From NCBI GenBank assembly GCA_027924645.1, contig BSBN01000252.1, positions 4,712,001 to 4,776,000 of the forward strand: a stretch of 64,000 nt of DNA, in the 5' to 3' direction. Made by a program: the position numbers and the translations under genes. Below the pieces are notes generated by a model that did no database searches, was not told the origin of the DNA, and saw only the letters and a list, made by a program, of their open reading frames with translations. Below are positions 11,380-22,082 of this stretch, piece by piece (position 1 is the stretch's first letter; each line of letters begins with the position of its first letter). The DNA comes from Cunninghamia lanceolata. Taxonomy: Eukaryota > Streptophyta > Pinopsida > Cupressales > Cupressaceae.

Positions 11380-13380
11380 GGTAGGTGCTGCAAGATGCAC
11401 CCTCTCAAGTCAACACTCAAGGTGAAGGTTAGGATCTCGTGGTGCCTCCGACTCAAGGCATTGGCAACCACATTCTCCTTCCCCTTGATGTAATGCACAT
11501 CAAAGTAATACTCACAAAGGAACTCCATCCAATGTCATTGACAGGCATTTAGATTCGGCTACGTGAAGATGTATTTTAGACTATGATGGTTAGAGTGTAA
11601 CTCAAAACAATGTCCTAAGAGGAAGTGTCTCCATCGAATAAGAGCATGAACTACCACTGCTAACTCCAAATCATGTGTTGAGTAGTTCATCTCATGGGTC
11701 TTGAGCTTTCATGACTCATACATGATCGCTTGACCGTCCTGCATCAACAATGCTCCTAATCCCTCTAATGATGCATCTATGCAAACCATAAAGTCTGCTG
11801 CTAGATCAAGTACTGCTAAGATATGACCACTAGTGAGATGGTCCTTGAGGATCTCAAAGGCCCTCTCACACTGCTCTATCCACAAGAAACTCTTCCCTTT
11901 ACACTGAAGGGAAGTGATGGGGTGTGCTATCCTAGAGAAGGCTTCAACAAATTTGTGGTAATAACCTGCTAGCCCCATGAAGCTCCGAACCTCTATGACA
12001 CTAGTAGGTGCTAGCCAATCCCTCATAGCTCTAATCTTTGATAGATCTACAGAGATACCATCGCCAGATAGAATGTGCCCCAAATACTTAACCTCTGATC
12101 TAAAGAAGGAAAACTTCACCAAGTTGCCATAATGTTGCTACTCTCTCAAACACTATAGTACCTGACGTAAGTGTTCCTCATGCTCCTCCTCAATCCATGA
12201 GTAAATCAAAATGTCATCAAGGAATATAATCATGAATCAATCAAGGAATGTGTGAAAAACCTCATTCATGAGGCTCATGAATACTATAGGGGCATTCGTC
12301 AAACCCAAGGGTACCACAGTGAACTCATAGTAACCATAACGAGTTTGAAATGCAATCTTGTGGATATCCACCTCTGTGATGTGTAACTAATGGTATCCAA
12401 ACTTAAGGTCAATCTTAGAGAACACTCTGGCTCCCTACATCTGGTGAAATAAGTCGTTATTCCTAGGCAAAGGATAATGGTTCTTCACTATCACCTTATT
12501 CAGCTACCTATAATCCATGCATAGTCAAAGAGACCCATCCTTCTTCTTCATGAAGATGACTGGTACACCCCATGGAGAGACACTAGGTTGAATGTTCCCC
12601 TTCGCTAGAAACTCATCTAGCTGAAGCTTAAGCTCTGTGAGCTCATGTGTGGTCATCCTATAAGGTGCATGAGACACTGGCTTGGCACCTGGTACAAGGT
12701 CTATATGAAAATCAACCTCTTTGGGAGGTAGCATCCCTAGAAGCTAGAGAAGAAACAAATCTGTGAACTCCCTGAGGATGGGGCAATCATCAAGTGTAGC
12801 CTCTTACTCATCCTCAGATCTGTCACTAACTATGATCGCAAACACCTGACAACCCTTCTGCATATATTGCTTAATTTTTTTAGTGGATATCATGTGAACC
12901 ACTATGGGATTCTGAATGCCCACTATCTCTACTATTATACTGTGATCATCAAGGCAACCTATCACCTTTCGGTGACAATCAAGCTTGGCTCTATGAGCCG
13001 CAAGCCAATTCATGCCTAACACCATGTCGTAAGACCATAAGGGTATAACCCTAAGATCCACAAATGTCATGAAGGCACCAAGTGTCATCTCACAAACTCT
13101 TACTATTGCATCTATGGCCATCTTGGCCCCTGTAGCTAACTCAACCTCCCACCTAACATCTTACCTAGAGGCCACTAGCCTGCAATGCTCCACTAATGAT
13201 GGAGAAATCAAGGAGTCTGTGGCTCCTGAGTCAAACAAAATAGTAATGGGTATAACCCCAAGAGTACTTGGCATCTCTATCATAGAGGCATGAAAGTTAG
13301 CCTGGTGATTATCAACCACTGCAATGACTCGGTGAGATTGACCCATATCTTCAACTATAGCCTTAGAACCACTAACACAC
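11380..13380 (-). pseudogene. Chromovirus A protease, RT and RNase H
   Basis: The protease active site DSGAT is at 13218-13232, followed by the conserved YDMVLGMNWL block (12804-13121). The RT begins around 12734 and keeps its catalytic FLDD at 12213-12224 within IIFLDDILIYS; the flanking KDGS, DYR and PLGLTNAP motifs are also visible. RNase H follows (11380-12000), with VCIDAS carrying its first acidic residue. Many stops fall between these blocks, several at codons where Arg or Gln is usual, so the polyprotein is not translatable. Domain order and spacing are normal for Ty3/gypsy. Confidence 0.85.
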
Positions 13381-13399
13381 TGCCCTCCAACTATGAACC

Positions 13400-14681
13400 C
13401 CTATGGGGACTCTTTGGCCAAGTGTCCAGCACCACCGCAAACATAACAAGGTCTACGCATCTGAGCCTTTACTAACTGAGTCTTACTGGACTGCTGAGCT
13501 CCAGGTCATACTGTGCTTCCCTAAGATCCTCTAAAGAAGTGTTGTGATCTAGTTGGTCCTATAGCTAGTACCTATTGCCGTTGGTCTCTCTGTGGACCCT
13601 ACAACTGCCATCCTTGATTAGGACCACCTTGTCCCCTCTGTTGTGGTCGTGACCTCTGCTAAAATTGCTACTGCTATGGACGTCTAGGTGGAAAAGATGT
13701 GGATCTAAAACCACCCCTATCAGGTGGGTGGGGTCTGCAAAAACCCTGATCTTGTTGATGGTTGTGGTCTTGAAACTACAAACACAACCCCTGGCCTCAT
13801 CCATGCACTTCCTCAGCAATGAGAGCCTTTTCGACAGCCTCACTCATAGTCCCTGGGTCTACCATGTGAACTAGTCTCGCTATGTGAGGATTCAATCCTC
13901 TGATGAATTGATTCACAAGCAGCTTCTCGTCCTGAAGATACTCGGCATAATGGGATAGCTCCACAAATTTGCACTCATACTATGCAACTATGGAACCTCT
14001 CTGCTGCAAATTGTGGAACTCATCAATGCGGCACTATCTATAATGCTCTGATAGGTAATGTGCATTATAGTGCTCTAAAAAAGTATCCCATGAAAGAGTG
14101 TCTAATGAAAGATGGAGTTTGTGTTCCTCCGTGGGCTACCATGTCACTGTCGTGTCTCGTAAGAGATGCACTGCTACTCGTGCCTTCATGTTGCTCCCAT
14201 AGGGATGAAATGCAAAGCACTAGTCAAGGCTGATGAGCTAAGCCTTTGCCTCAACTCCCTCTAACGTACCCATGAAAGTAGGTAGATTAAGCCTAAGCAA
14301 ATCCCAGATCAAGTCTTTGTGGTCTTGGTGACCTCAAACGGGTGCATCCACCTTGTCCTGTGCTCCTAAAGGATCGAGTGGAATATGCTCCACCCCAACC
14401 CCCACCTTGCGCTTGTCATGGCACGATAGCCTCCTATTGTGCTCCTGATGAGCTGATGCACCTTCATTGGCTACAGAGTATGGAACTTCCACATGTGGCT
14501 CATCTACAACTAGAGGCAAGCGTGCTAACACTGCCTGAAGGACCTGAAGGATATGGGGACCTAATTTAGGTATAGGTGATGGCTCTGGATTAGGGTTCTC
14601 AGGTGGTGGAACAACTCCCTCACTGGCTCCTCCAGACCCACTGACACACGGGTGTCCTCTCCTAGATCTAGGTGGCATCAT
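13400..14681 (-). pseudogene. Chromovirus A gag
   Basis: Nucleocapsid/capsid precursor. It opens with a basic MPPRSRRG start and a proline-rich linker (14334-14681), the usual beginning of chromovirus Gag. A capsid-type region follows, and a zinc knuckle lies at 13410-13448: CYVCGGAGHLAKES has both first Cys residues and the His, but the last Cys is Ser. Stops and at least one frameshift interrupt the capsid part. It lies about 90 bases inside the primer site, as expected. Confidence 0.75.
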
Positions 14682-14769
14682 ACATGAACATGGTGCCTAT
14701 AATTAAAACAATATTTAACAAAATGTAGAATAAAATAAGATGCCCTCAATGCCTAGTGTTGATACCTGG

Positions 14770-14781
14770 GCTCTGATACCA
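14770..14781 (-). other. Primer-binding site of chromovirus A (iMet)
   Basis: The minus strand reads TGGTATCAGAGC, the exact complement of the initiator-Met tRNA 3' end used by most plant Ty3 elements. It is preceded by GGGCATGACA plus two bases, so the 5' LTR ends in CA at 14784. Confidence 0.9.
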
Positions 14782-14783
14782 AA

Positions 14784-15088
14784 TGTCATGCCCACATTTC
14801 TCATGCTATCATGATGCGCTGCACATGTGTCATGTCCACATTTGTCATGTGGTCATGACATGAATTGCCAAAAATTTTCCTACCTGACTCTACAAACCCC
14901 CTCACATGCCACTAGTGTGCTCAGTGACACACACATAACCCAGTTGTGTTAGCAAACTACATTACGCACATCGACCAAGGGCAAGGAAGTCAATCAATTC
15001 AAGTTGCTACGATTGCAAATCGCAACCCTACAATGAAAGCCACTAGGGGGTTTACATTTTGAAATACAACATTTAGAGGGATGGATCC
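14784..15088 (-). repeat. 5' LTR fragment of chromovirus A
   Basis: Starts on the plus strand with TGTCATGCCC next to the primer site and runs 305 bases until the LTR of element B begins at 15089. The rest of this LTR may lie beyond element B, from 20772, but no clear match to a 3' LTR was found to confirm it. Confidence 0.55.
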
Positions 15089-15634
15089 TAATGCAGGGAC
15101 TTTCGGAGGTCATAACTTTTGACTCGGATGTGGGTTTTGGCTGAAATTTTATAGGTGGATGCGTTATGAGGTGACATGCAGATTCCCAACCTACCCTAAT
15201 CGATTGGACCCCATTTTGGCACTTTTTAGGGCTTGAAACTTTCATCTTGGCCCTCAAAATGGCAATTTAGTGTTTTTTTCTAGTTTTTAAAAAGTTGTTT
15301 TTGTTAATAATTCGAAACTCATGTTTCGAATTTAGGATGTTAGTTGGCTTTTTGTCCTACCTTAGTTTTAGGAAGTTTTTGGAAAAAAACTGGATTCTTG
15401 AGATATGCATGTAAAATTACCTAAAATGGCAGAATCTAACAATTGTCAAAATCTGCCAAAAAGGGTAATTTTTTGATTTTTTTGTTTTCTTTGGTATAAG
15501 AAAGTTTTCTCTCATTGTAGCGGCATAGTTGGTGAATAGAAGTTTTTTTAAAATTTTCCAGTTATTTCAAATCTTTGGCTCTCACACATGATTAATGGCA
15601 CAATTCTATTGAGTGTATGTTGTTGGCTACATCA
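15089..15634 (+). repeat. 5' LTR of chromovirus B
   Basis: Aligns throughout with 20229-20771. It begins TAATGCAGGGAC where the partner has TGATGCAGGGAC, so the canonical TG has mutated, and ends GGCTACATCA. The two LTRs differ by scattered substitutions, many C/T or G/A, and small indels. Confidence 0.95.
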
Positions 15635-15636
15635 TC

Positions 15637-15648
15637 TAGTATTAGAGT
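15637..15648 (+). other. Degenerate primer-binding site of chromovirus B
   Basis: Reads TAGTATTAGAGT two bases after the LTR end. Against the iMet primer site TGGTATCAGAGC it matches 9 of 12, and all three differences are transitions of the kind left by decay of methylated cytosine. Confidence 0.7.
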
Positions 15649-15654
15649 AGGAAG

Positions 15655-16860
15655 ATGGCTAGGAGAGGAAGAGGAAGAAGCAGTCTTGCCTAGATGCATG
15701 GAGAAATTTAAAATCTGCAAAGGCAAGTATCAGAACTTACAACACGGATGGAAAACCAAAGACTGGGTAGAGGAGGAGATGAATCTCATGAAGAGATAGG
15801 TCGAGGAGGTGCAGATCAATATACATAACATGAAGAAGAAGAATCAGAAGGCATGAGTTTTGAAGAGAAGATGCTTAGGGCCTTAGAAGAGAAAAATGAA
15901 TCGGTCAAGGTTGATGTTTCAGATTATGCAGGTAGTCTTAAACCAGAGGAGTTGATAGACTAGTTGAATGACATGAGAATTTTTTTTGAATGGAAATCCA
16001 TGACAGAGGAAAAAAAGGTGAAATTCACATGCATCAAATTAAAGGGTCATGAAATGATTTGGGGGGATCATCTTCAGAAGGAATGAACAAGGAAAGGTAA
16101 GGATAAGATCAGGACATGGAATAAAATGGAGAAGTTGAGAGAAAATATTTTGCACATAGATTATGTACAAACCCTTTTTCGTAGGTTTCAAAATTTAAAG
16201 CAGAACCTCTCTTTTGTGCAAGATTATACAAATGAGTTTTGTACGCTATCTATACGTATAGAGCATCAAGAAATTGATGAATAGATGGCTGCTAGATATG
16301 TGAATGGCCTGAAATTCTCTAGTCAAGATGAATTGAACATGCATCAACTCAACAATATGGAAGAGGCTTACCAATTAGATCTAAAGGATGAAGAAAAATA
16401 AAATAGACAATACCATCAGAGGAATAGAGGAGGAAGAAGGGGTACATCAACCCAATTTTGAGGAGGTTTGAATTATGGTAGGGCAGAGTCATCCCATGGA
16501 TTGGAAAACCAAGTAGACACTTGACAAGATCGTCTGAATCAAGAATGAGGAAGGGCATTTCAAAGAGGTAGAGGTTATGGTAGTAGTGGAGGATAGGAAA
16601 ATGAGAGAAGGCCTTTCACTTATTTCAAATGTGGAGAAGAAGGTCATAGGGCATTTGAATGCTCAAATTATAACATGCAAGAAAGAAATCAAGGAGGACA
16701 ACCTAGGGTGAACCTGATTCAAATGCAGCATGAAGTGGAAGGAATGGAACTAGAGGTTCCACCATATGTGGGAGAAAGTCTCATGATGAGAAGAGCAATG
16801 GTGATTCCAGAGAAGGAGAAAATACAAGCCAAAAGGTCTGATGGTTCATGGCTTTGAACC
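15655..16860 (+). pseudogene. Chromovirus B gag
   Basis: Capsid and nucleocapsid precursor. The start at 15655 is the first ATG after the primer site and opens with an Arg/Gly-rich MARRGRGR. A capsid-like region with ...KFTCIKLKGHEMIWGDHL... and ...RFQNLKQNL... follows. The zinc knuckle near 16621-16662 reads YFKCGEEGHRAFEC: the first Cys has become Tyr by a single transition, the other three ligands remain. About ten in-frame stops, nearly all TAG, TAA or TGA at positions where Gln, Trp or Arg is expected, interrupt it. No frameshift is needed to follow the domain. Confidence 0.85.
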
Positions 16861-19060
16861 AATATCTTCATAACTAGATGCACTTCGGGTGGCAAGGTAT
16901 GTCAAGTTATTGTTGATGGAGGTAGTTGTGAAAATATGGTTTCTAAAGAAATGGTAGAAAAATTGAATCTACACTATGAAAAACATCCTCATCCATACCG
17001 CATTGCATGGTTTAAAAAGGGAAATGAAGTCACTATTGATAGAAGATGCCTAATTAAGTTTAGCATAGGGAAGATCTATCAGGATGAGATATGGTGTGAT
17101 GTTGTCCCAATGGATGATTGTCATGTGTTATTGGGAAGGATATGGCAGTATGATAGAAAAGTTATGCATGATGGAGAAAAAAACACATACACCTTTTGGA
17201 AAGATGGCTCTAAGGTGATTTTGTTGCCTCTCAAGGATGAAGGAAAAGGTGAGACCATGTTGTCTGAAAGAGATCTTGTTAAAGAAATGAAGATGACAGC
17301 GTGTTGTTATGCATTAGTAGTGAAAAAAGGTGAAGAAGAAGACATTTTAGTTCCCCCAGAAGTAGTAGAGCTATTGAAAGAATTTATTGATGTTGTGCCT
17401 GATGAATTACCTGATGGTCTACCACCAAAGAATGATGTTCAACGTCATATTGGTTTGATTCTAGGAGCAACTCTACCCAACCAAGCAACTTATAGGATGA
17501 ATCCAACACAATATGCAGACTTGAATAAGCAAGTAACATAACTCATAAGTAAAGGTGTGGTGAGAGAGAGCATGAGCCCATGTGTTGTACTTGCATTGTT
17601 GACCCAAGAAAAAGATGGAACATGGAGGATGTGCACTAATAGAAGAGAAATTAATAAGATTACCATCAAGTATCAGTTTCCTATACCTCGTATGGAGGAC
17701 ATGATGGATGCCCTTGCAGGGGCCAAATATTTTAGCAAGATCGACCTACAAAGTGGCTACCACCAAATCTAGATCCGAGAAGGGGATGAGTGGAATACAA
17801 CCTTTAAGACTAGAGACGGATTATATGAGTGGATGGTTATGCCATTTGGGTTATCAAATGCACCTAGCACATTAATGAGATTGATGAACACTATATTACG
17901 ACCTTACATTGGTAAGTTCGTGGTAGTTTATTTTGATGATATTTTGGTATTTAGTAACAGCAAAGAAGAGCACCTACAACACTTGAGGATCATCTTTGGT
18001 GTGTTAAGGAAGGAGAATCTCTATGCCAATTTGAAGTAGTGTAGGTTCATGTAGGACAATTTGGTTTTTTTCGGCTTTGTCATTTCTAAAGATGGTGTCA
18101 GAATGGATCTAGAAAAGGTCAGGGCAATTCTAGAATGGCCTAGTCCAAGAAACATCATAGAGGTAAAAAAATTTCATGGCTTGCCCACTTTCTATCGAAA
18201 GTTCATTTGAAATTTCAGTAGTATTGTAGCTCCTATAACAGATTGAACCAAAGGAAGGGAGTTTGTATGGACCAAGGATGCTGAGGAGAGCTTTTAAGTA
18301 GTTGAAGCAAAAGGTAATAGAAGCACCTATACTTGCATTTCCAAATTTTGATAAGGTATTTGAAGTAGAATGTGATACTTCCCATGTGGGAATAGGTGGT
18401 GTACTTAGCCAAGCTAGAAAACCTATAGCTTTGTTTAGTGAAAAGATGAATAAAGTGAGAAAGAATTATTCTACTTATGATTTGGAATTTTATGCAATTG
18501 TTCAAGCATTGAGGCATTGGAGACATTAGCTAGTTCCCTAGGTGTTTGCATTGTTTACAGATCATATTGCATTGAGATACTTGAACACACAAAAAAAATT
18601 GAATAGTAGGCATGCCAAGTGGGTCTCTTTCTTGTAGGGTTACAATTTTGTGTTCAATCATAAGTTTGGAAAACAAAATAAGGTTGCAAATGTGTTAAGT
18701 AGGCATGTTGCACTTTTGACCACAATGGAAACTGAGGTGATTGGTTTTGATGCCATCAAAAATTTGTATGAGTCTGATTATGATTTTTGGGAGATTGTGG
18801 AACAATTGAAGGCACCAGTATCTGGTAACTTGGATCACTTTAGGGGTGAATATTTTATGCAAGATGGGTATCTATTTAAAGGAAAACAACTATGGATCCT
18901 AGCTGGCTCTATGAGGTAAAACATTATCAAGGAATTTCATAGTAGTGGGTTGGCTGGACATTTTGGCAAGGACAAGACAATAGCCTTAATAGAAGATAAA
19001 TATTACTAGCCAAAGATGATAACTAGGTATGTAACAAGGTGTGGGATCTAACAAGTGGCT
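16861..19060 (+). pseudogene. Chromovirus B protease, RT and RNase H
   Basis: The protease has IVDGGSCENMV near 16909-16940, a DGGS form common in this lineage instead of DSGA. The RT (about 17400-18050) shows [21 protein letters not shown] and the catalytic YFDD within [11 protein letters not shown]. RNase H (about 18300-18720) has [16 protein letters not shown] with its first Asp, [17 protein letters not shown] with the Glu, and LFTDHIALRYL with the second Asp. After it come the spacer and the start of the integrase zinc finger. A handful of stops break an otherwise continuous reading frame, so this is a comparatively young copy. Confidence 0.9.
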
Positions 19061-20160
19061 AAAAGATATTCATAAAATATAGGGTTGTATATTCCATTAC
19101 TAGTATCAACTGCGCCATGGACAGATTTGAGCATGGACTTTGTGTTGGGACTTCCACATACTCAACGAGGTAATGACTCCATTTTTGTAGTTGTTGATAG
19201 GTTCTCTAAGATGGTTCATTTTATTGCCTGTAAGAAAACTAATGATGCAATGAGGGTAGCAGAGTTAATTTTTTTAGAAGTTGTTCGACTACATGGTGTT
19301 CCAAAGACTATTACCTTTGATAGGGATACCAAATTCCTCAATCATTTTTGGAGGACTTTATGGAAGAAGATGGGGACCAAGTTACAGTTTAGTAGTGCCT
19401 ATCATCCTCAAATGGATGGGCAAACAGAGGTAGTCAATCAAAGTCTGGGAAATTTGTTGAGGTGTATTGTTGGAGAAAAGCCAAAACAATGGGACATGAC
19501 ATTACCCCAGGCTGAATTTGCCTATAATAGTTCTGTTAACAGATCAACAGGAAAGTCCCCTTTCCAGATTGTGTATGGCAGGAATCCTAAGGGTGTTCTA
19601 GATTTGGTACAGCTACCAATGAAAGATAGGGTCAGTGATGATGGGGAAGCATTTACAGAACACCTTCAACAGTTGTAGAAAGATGTGAGACAGAAGTTAC
19701 AGGACAGTAATGAGAGGTACAAGAATACAATGGATGCTAGAAGGTGACATCAGACATTCAATGGAGGTGACTTAGTGATGGTATATTTGAGAAAAGAGCA
19801 GTTTCCTATTGGAACATACCACAAATTGAAGTACAAGAAAATTGGTCCTTGCAAAATTGTAAAGAAGATCAATATAATGCATATGAGGTAAGTTTACTAG
19901 ATGATCTCGATATTTCTCTTGTGTTTAATATCTCTAATTTATATGCATTCCATGGTGAGGATGATGTTGAGGATAGTCAACCAGATGTGTCATGGCACCA
20001 TTACATTCCCCATAAAAAGAAGGAAAAGACTGCACAAGTTCTTGATAAGAAAACTATCTACACTCGGCAAGGGCATTACAACAAGTATTTAGTACAGTGG
20101 GAAGGATTGCCACCAACAGATAGCACGTGGATTACAGAATGGGAATTGTAGAGGTTGGAT
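19061..20160 (+). pseudogene. Chromovirus B integrase with C-terminal chromodomain
   Basis: Integrase core with all three catalytic acids in view: Asp in MDFVLGLP, Asp in TFDRDTKFL and Glu in DGQTEVVNQ. The open stretch 19085-19678 covers the core without a stop. The C-terminal part has the GDLVMVYL block and ...[11 protein letters not shown].... A chromodomain ends the protein at about 20040-20150, with YLVQWEGLPPTDSTWI as its central signature. The zinc finger upstream is damaged by stops. Of the domains in this window this integrase is among the best preserved. Confidence 0.9.
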
Positions 20161-20219
20161 CCAGTCAAGTGGTAGCAGTTTGAAGACACTCACTTGTAGG
20201 AGCTGTGTTCTTTTCAACT

Positions 20220-20228
20220 AGAGGAGAA
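20220..20228 (+). other. Polypurine tract of chromovirus B
   Basis: AGAGGAGAA immediately before TGATGCAGGG, the start of the 3' LTR. Confidence 0.75.
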
Positions 20229-20771
20229 TGATGCAGGGACTTTTAGAGGTCATAACTTTTGACTCGGATGTGGGTTTGGGCTAAAATTTTATAGGTGGAT
20301 GCGTTATGAGGTGACATGTGGATTATCAACCCACCCTACTCGGTTGGACCCCATTTTGACACTTTTTCAAGGCTTGAAACTTTCATCTTGGCCCTAAAAA
20401 TGGCAATTTAGCATTTTTTCCTAGTTTTTAAAAAGTTGTTTTTGTTAATAACTCAAAACTCATGTTTCAAATTTAGGATGTTAGTTGGCTTTTCATCTTA
20501 CCTTAGTTTTAGGAAGTTTTTGGGGAAAAATTGGATTCTCAAGATATGCATGTAAAATTACCCAAAATGGTAAAATCTGACAATTGTCAAAATCTGCCAA
20601 AAAAAGTAATTTTTATTTTTTTTTGTTTTCTTGGATATAAGAGAGTTTTCTCTCATTGTAGCGGCAAAGTTGGTGAATAGATTTTTTTTATTTACCAGTT
20701 ATTTCAAATCTTTGGCTCTCACACATGATTAATTGCACAATTCTATTGAGTGTATGTTGTTGGCTACATCA
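20229..20771 (+). repeat. 3' LTR of chromovirus B
   Basis: Begins TGATGCAGGGAC and ends GGCTACATCA, matching 15089-15634. Its TG start is intact, unlike the 5' copy. Confidence 0.95.
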
Positions 20772-21867
20772 AGTCCTGATAAGGAATCCAACCCTAGTTT
20801 AAGCCCTATTCAAAAGGGTCAATTTTGACTCTAATCGAAATCTAAACTGAGTCACCAAAGCATCACCAAATTCAGGGAATATTAAATTACCACTAAACTT
20901 GATTTCAACAACAATAATCTAAAATAATAATTAAAGTAATAATAGGGAAATTTAATCGATATAGAACAATGATTATAACACATATAGTTTAGGGAAATTT
21001 TTCCAACATAACGGGGTAATATTAGATAAAGTAGACCTCCTATAGTGATTTCAGCAGCATAATGCGACCTCATCAGCTATAGGAGGGACAAAATTAAATT
21101 AAAAAAAAAATCCCCTCTTAATCCCCCTTTGCCAATTTTAAATAAAAATTACAAATAAATAACTAAATTAAAAAATAAATGTATAAAGGAACCTATTTTC
21201 CTTTCACCACATTAGAATTAAAATTAATAAATCAAATATTTCAAGCATACAAGAGATTCAATAAATTTAAATGTGACTAAATTAATCTCCCCTCTACGCT
21301 TAATTAAATTTGATAAATTAAATACCTTGGCTTTAATAAATGAACCCAATATAATTACCACAACACCCTTTTTAAAAATAAACATAAATAATTAAATGTG
21401 AAAACCAACTTCAATTTATTAAAAAAGCCTAACTATTAATTGAAATTTAAATTTATATTAAAATAATGCAAAGAGGAGTGCACAAACATGTTTTAAATAA
21501 TTAGATTTAAAGAATTAAAAAGGAAGCACTATTTCAAAAAGGACAAAAGAGTCCATATTCCCAAAGTGTGGTTACTCTCACTAATCTAGGTTTAGTTAAA
21601 ATAATCAAATTAACCCCTAATGAGTTTAGGGCACCAATCCCTAGAAGAGTACTATAAAAACATCTTAAAAGCCCCATTAGTTCAAAATAACAAGTTGTTG
21701 ATTTGATACAATGTACAGGTTGAGAGGAGACAAAAGATTGGATGATACCTCCCCAAGTGGGAGGTATCATCCCCAACAAGAATAGTTTACTAACTCTATT
21801 ATTTTCCAATAGCTACTCCTATAAGTTGCTCAAAATTAATCTAACATTTGATTTAGTTTATGTTTTT
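20772..21867. other. AT-rich stretch between elements, no gene seen
   Basis: No coding sequence. Two local inverted repeats are visible: CCTCCTATAG at 21036-21045 facing CTATAGGAGG at 21077-21086, and a perfect hairpin at 21740-21772. This may be the rest of chromovirus A's 5' LTR displaced by element B, but I cannot match it to a partner. Confidence 0.4.
21740..21772. repeat. Perfect 14-bp hairpin
   Basis: GGATGATACCTCCC at 21740-21753 and its exact reverse complement at 21759-21772, separated by five bases. No element end or terminator context is evident. Confidence 0.8.
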
Positions 21868-22082
21868 GATTATATAAGGCGGCTAAACAAGGGGCCGAAC
21901 CCTTAACAAAAACTGAAAGGCCCGAAGACAAAACAGGGCCTTAAACCAGAAACGGCATATACAACCAGTACATAATGCCAGCAAAACCAGCAAAACTAGC
22001 CACTAAAACTAAAGCCAAAAAATAGAGTAACAGAGTATCATCAGTAAAATAACAAAGACAAAGGAGACAACAGCTCTCCTTA

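Larger units (their letters stand above)
9994..14783 (-). mobile_element. Chromovirus A internal region (Ty3/gypsy, Tekay/Del-like)
   Basis: Complete but dead internal region on the minus strand: primer site, gag, protease, RT, RNase H, integrase, chromodomain, polypurine tract, in the usual Ty3/gypsy order. The Tekay/Del-like placing rests on the protease context (YDMVLGMNWLAAHRAKLDC), the RT entry ([19 protein letters not shown]) and a C-terminal chromodomain ending in ...NPHLF. Stops are frequent, mostly TAG or TGA at expected CAG or CGA codons. A complete pair of LTRs could not be identified. Confidence 0.85.
15089..20771 (+). mobile_element. Chromovirus B, near-complete (Ty3/gypsy, Reina-like)
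   Basis: A 5.7 kb element with two LTRs of about 545 bases, primer site, gag, pol and polypurine tract. Reina-like placing rests on short length, a DGGS-type protease, YFDD-type RT and a C-terminal chromodomain after integrase. It interrupts the LTR fragment of chromovirus A and so is younger than it. The flanking five bases are GATCC on the left and AGTCC on the right, which is not a clean target duplication. Most stops sit at expected CAG or TGG codons. Confidence 0.9.
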
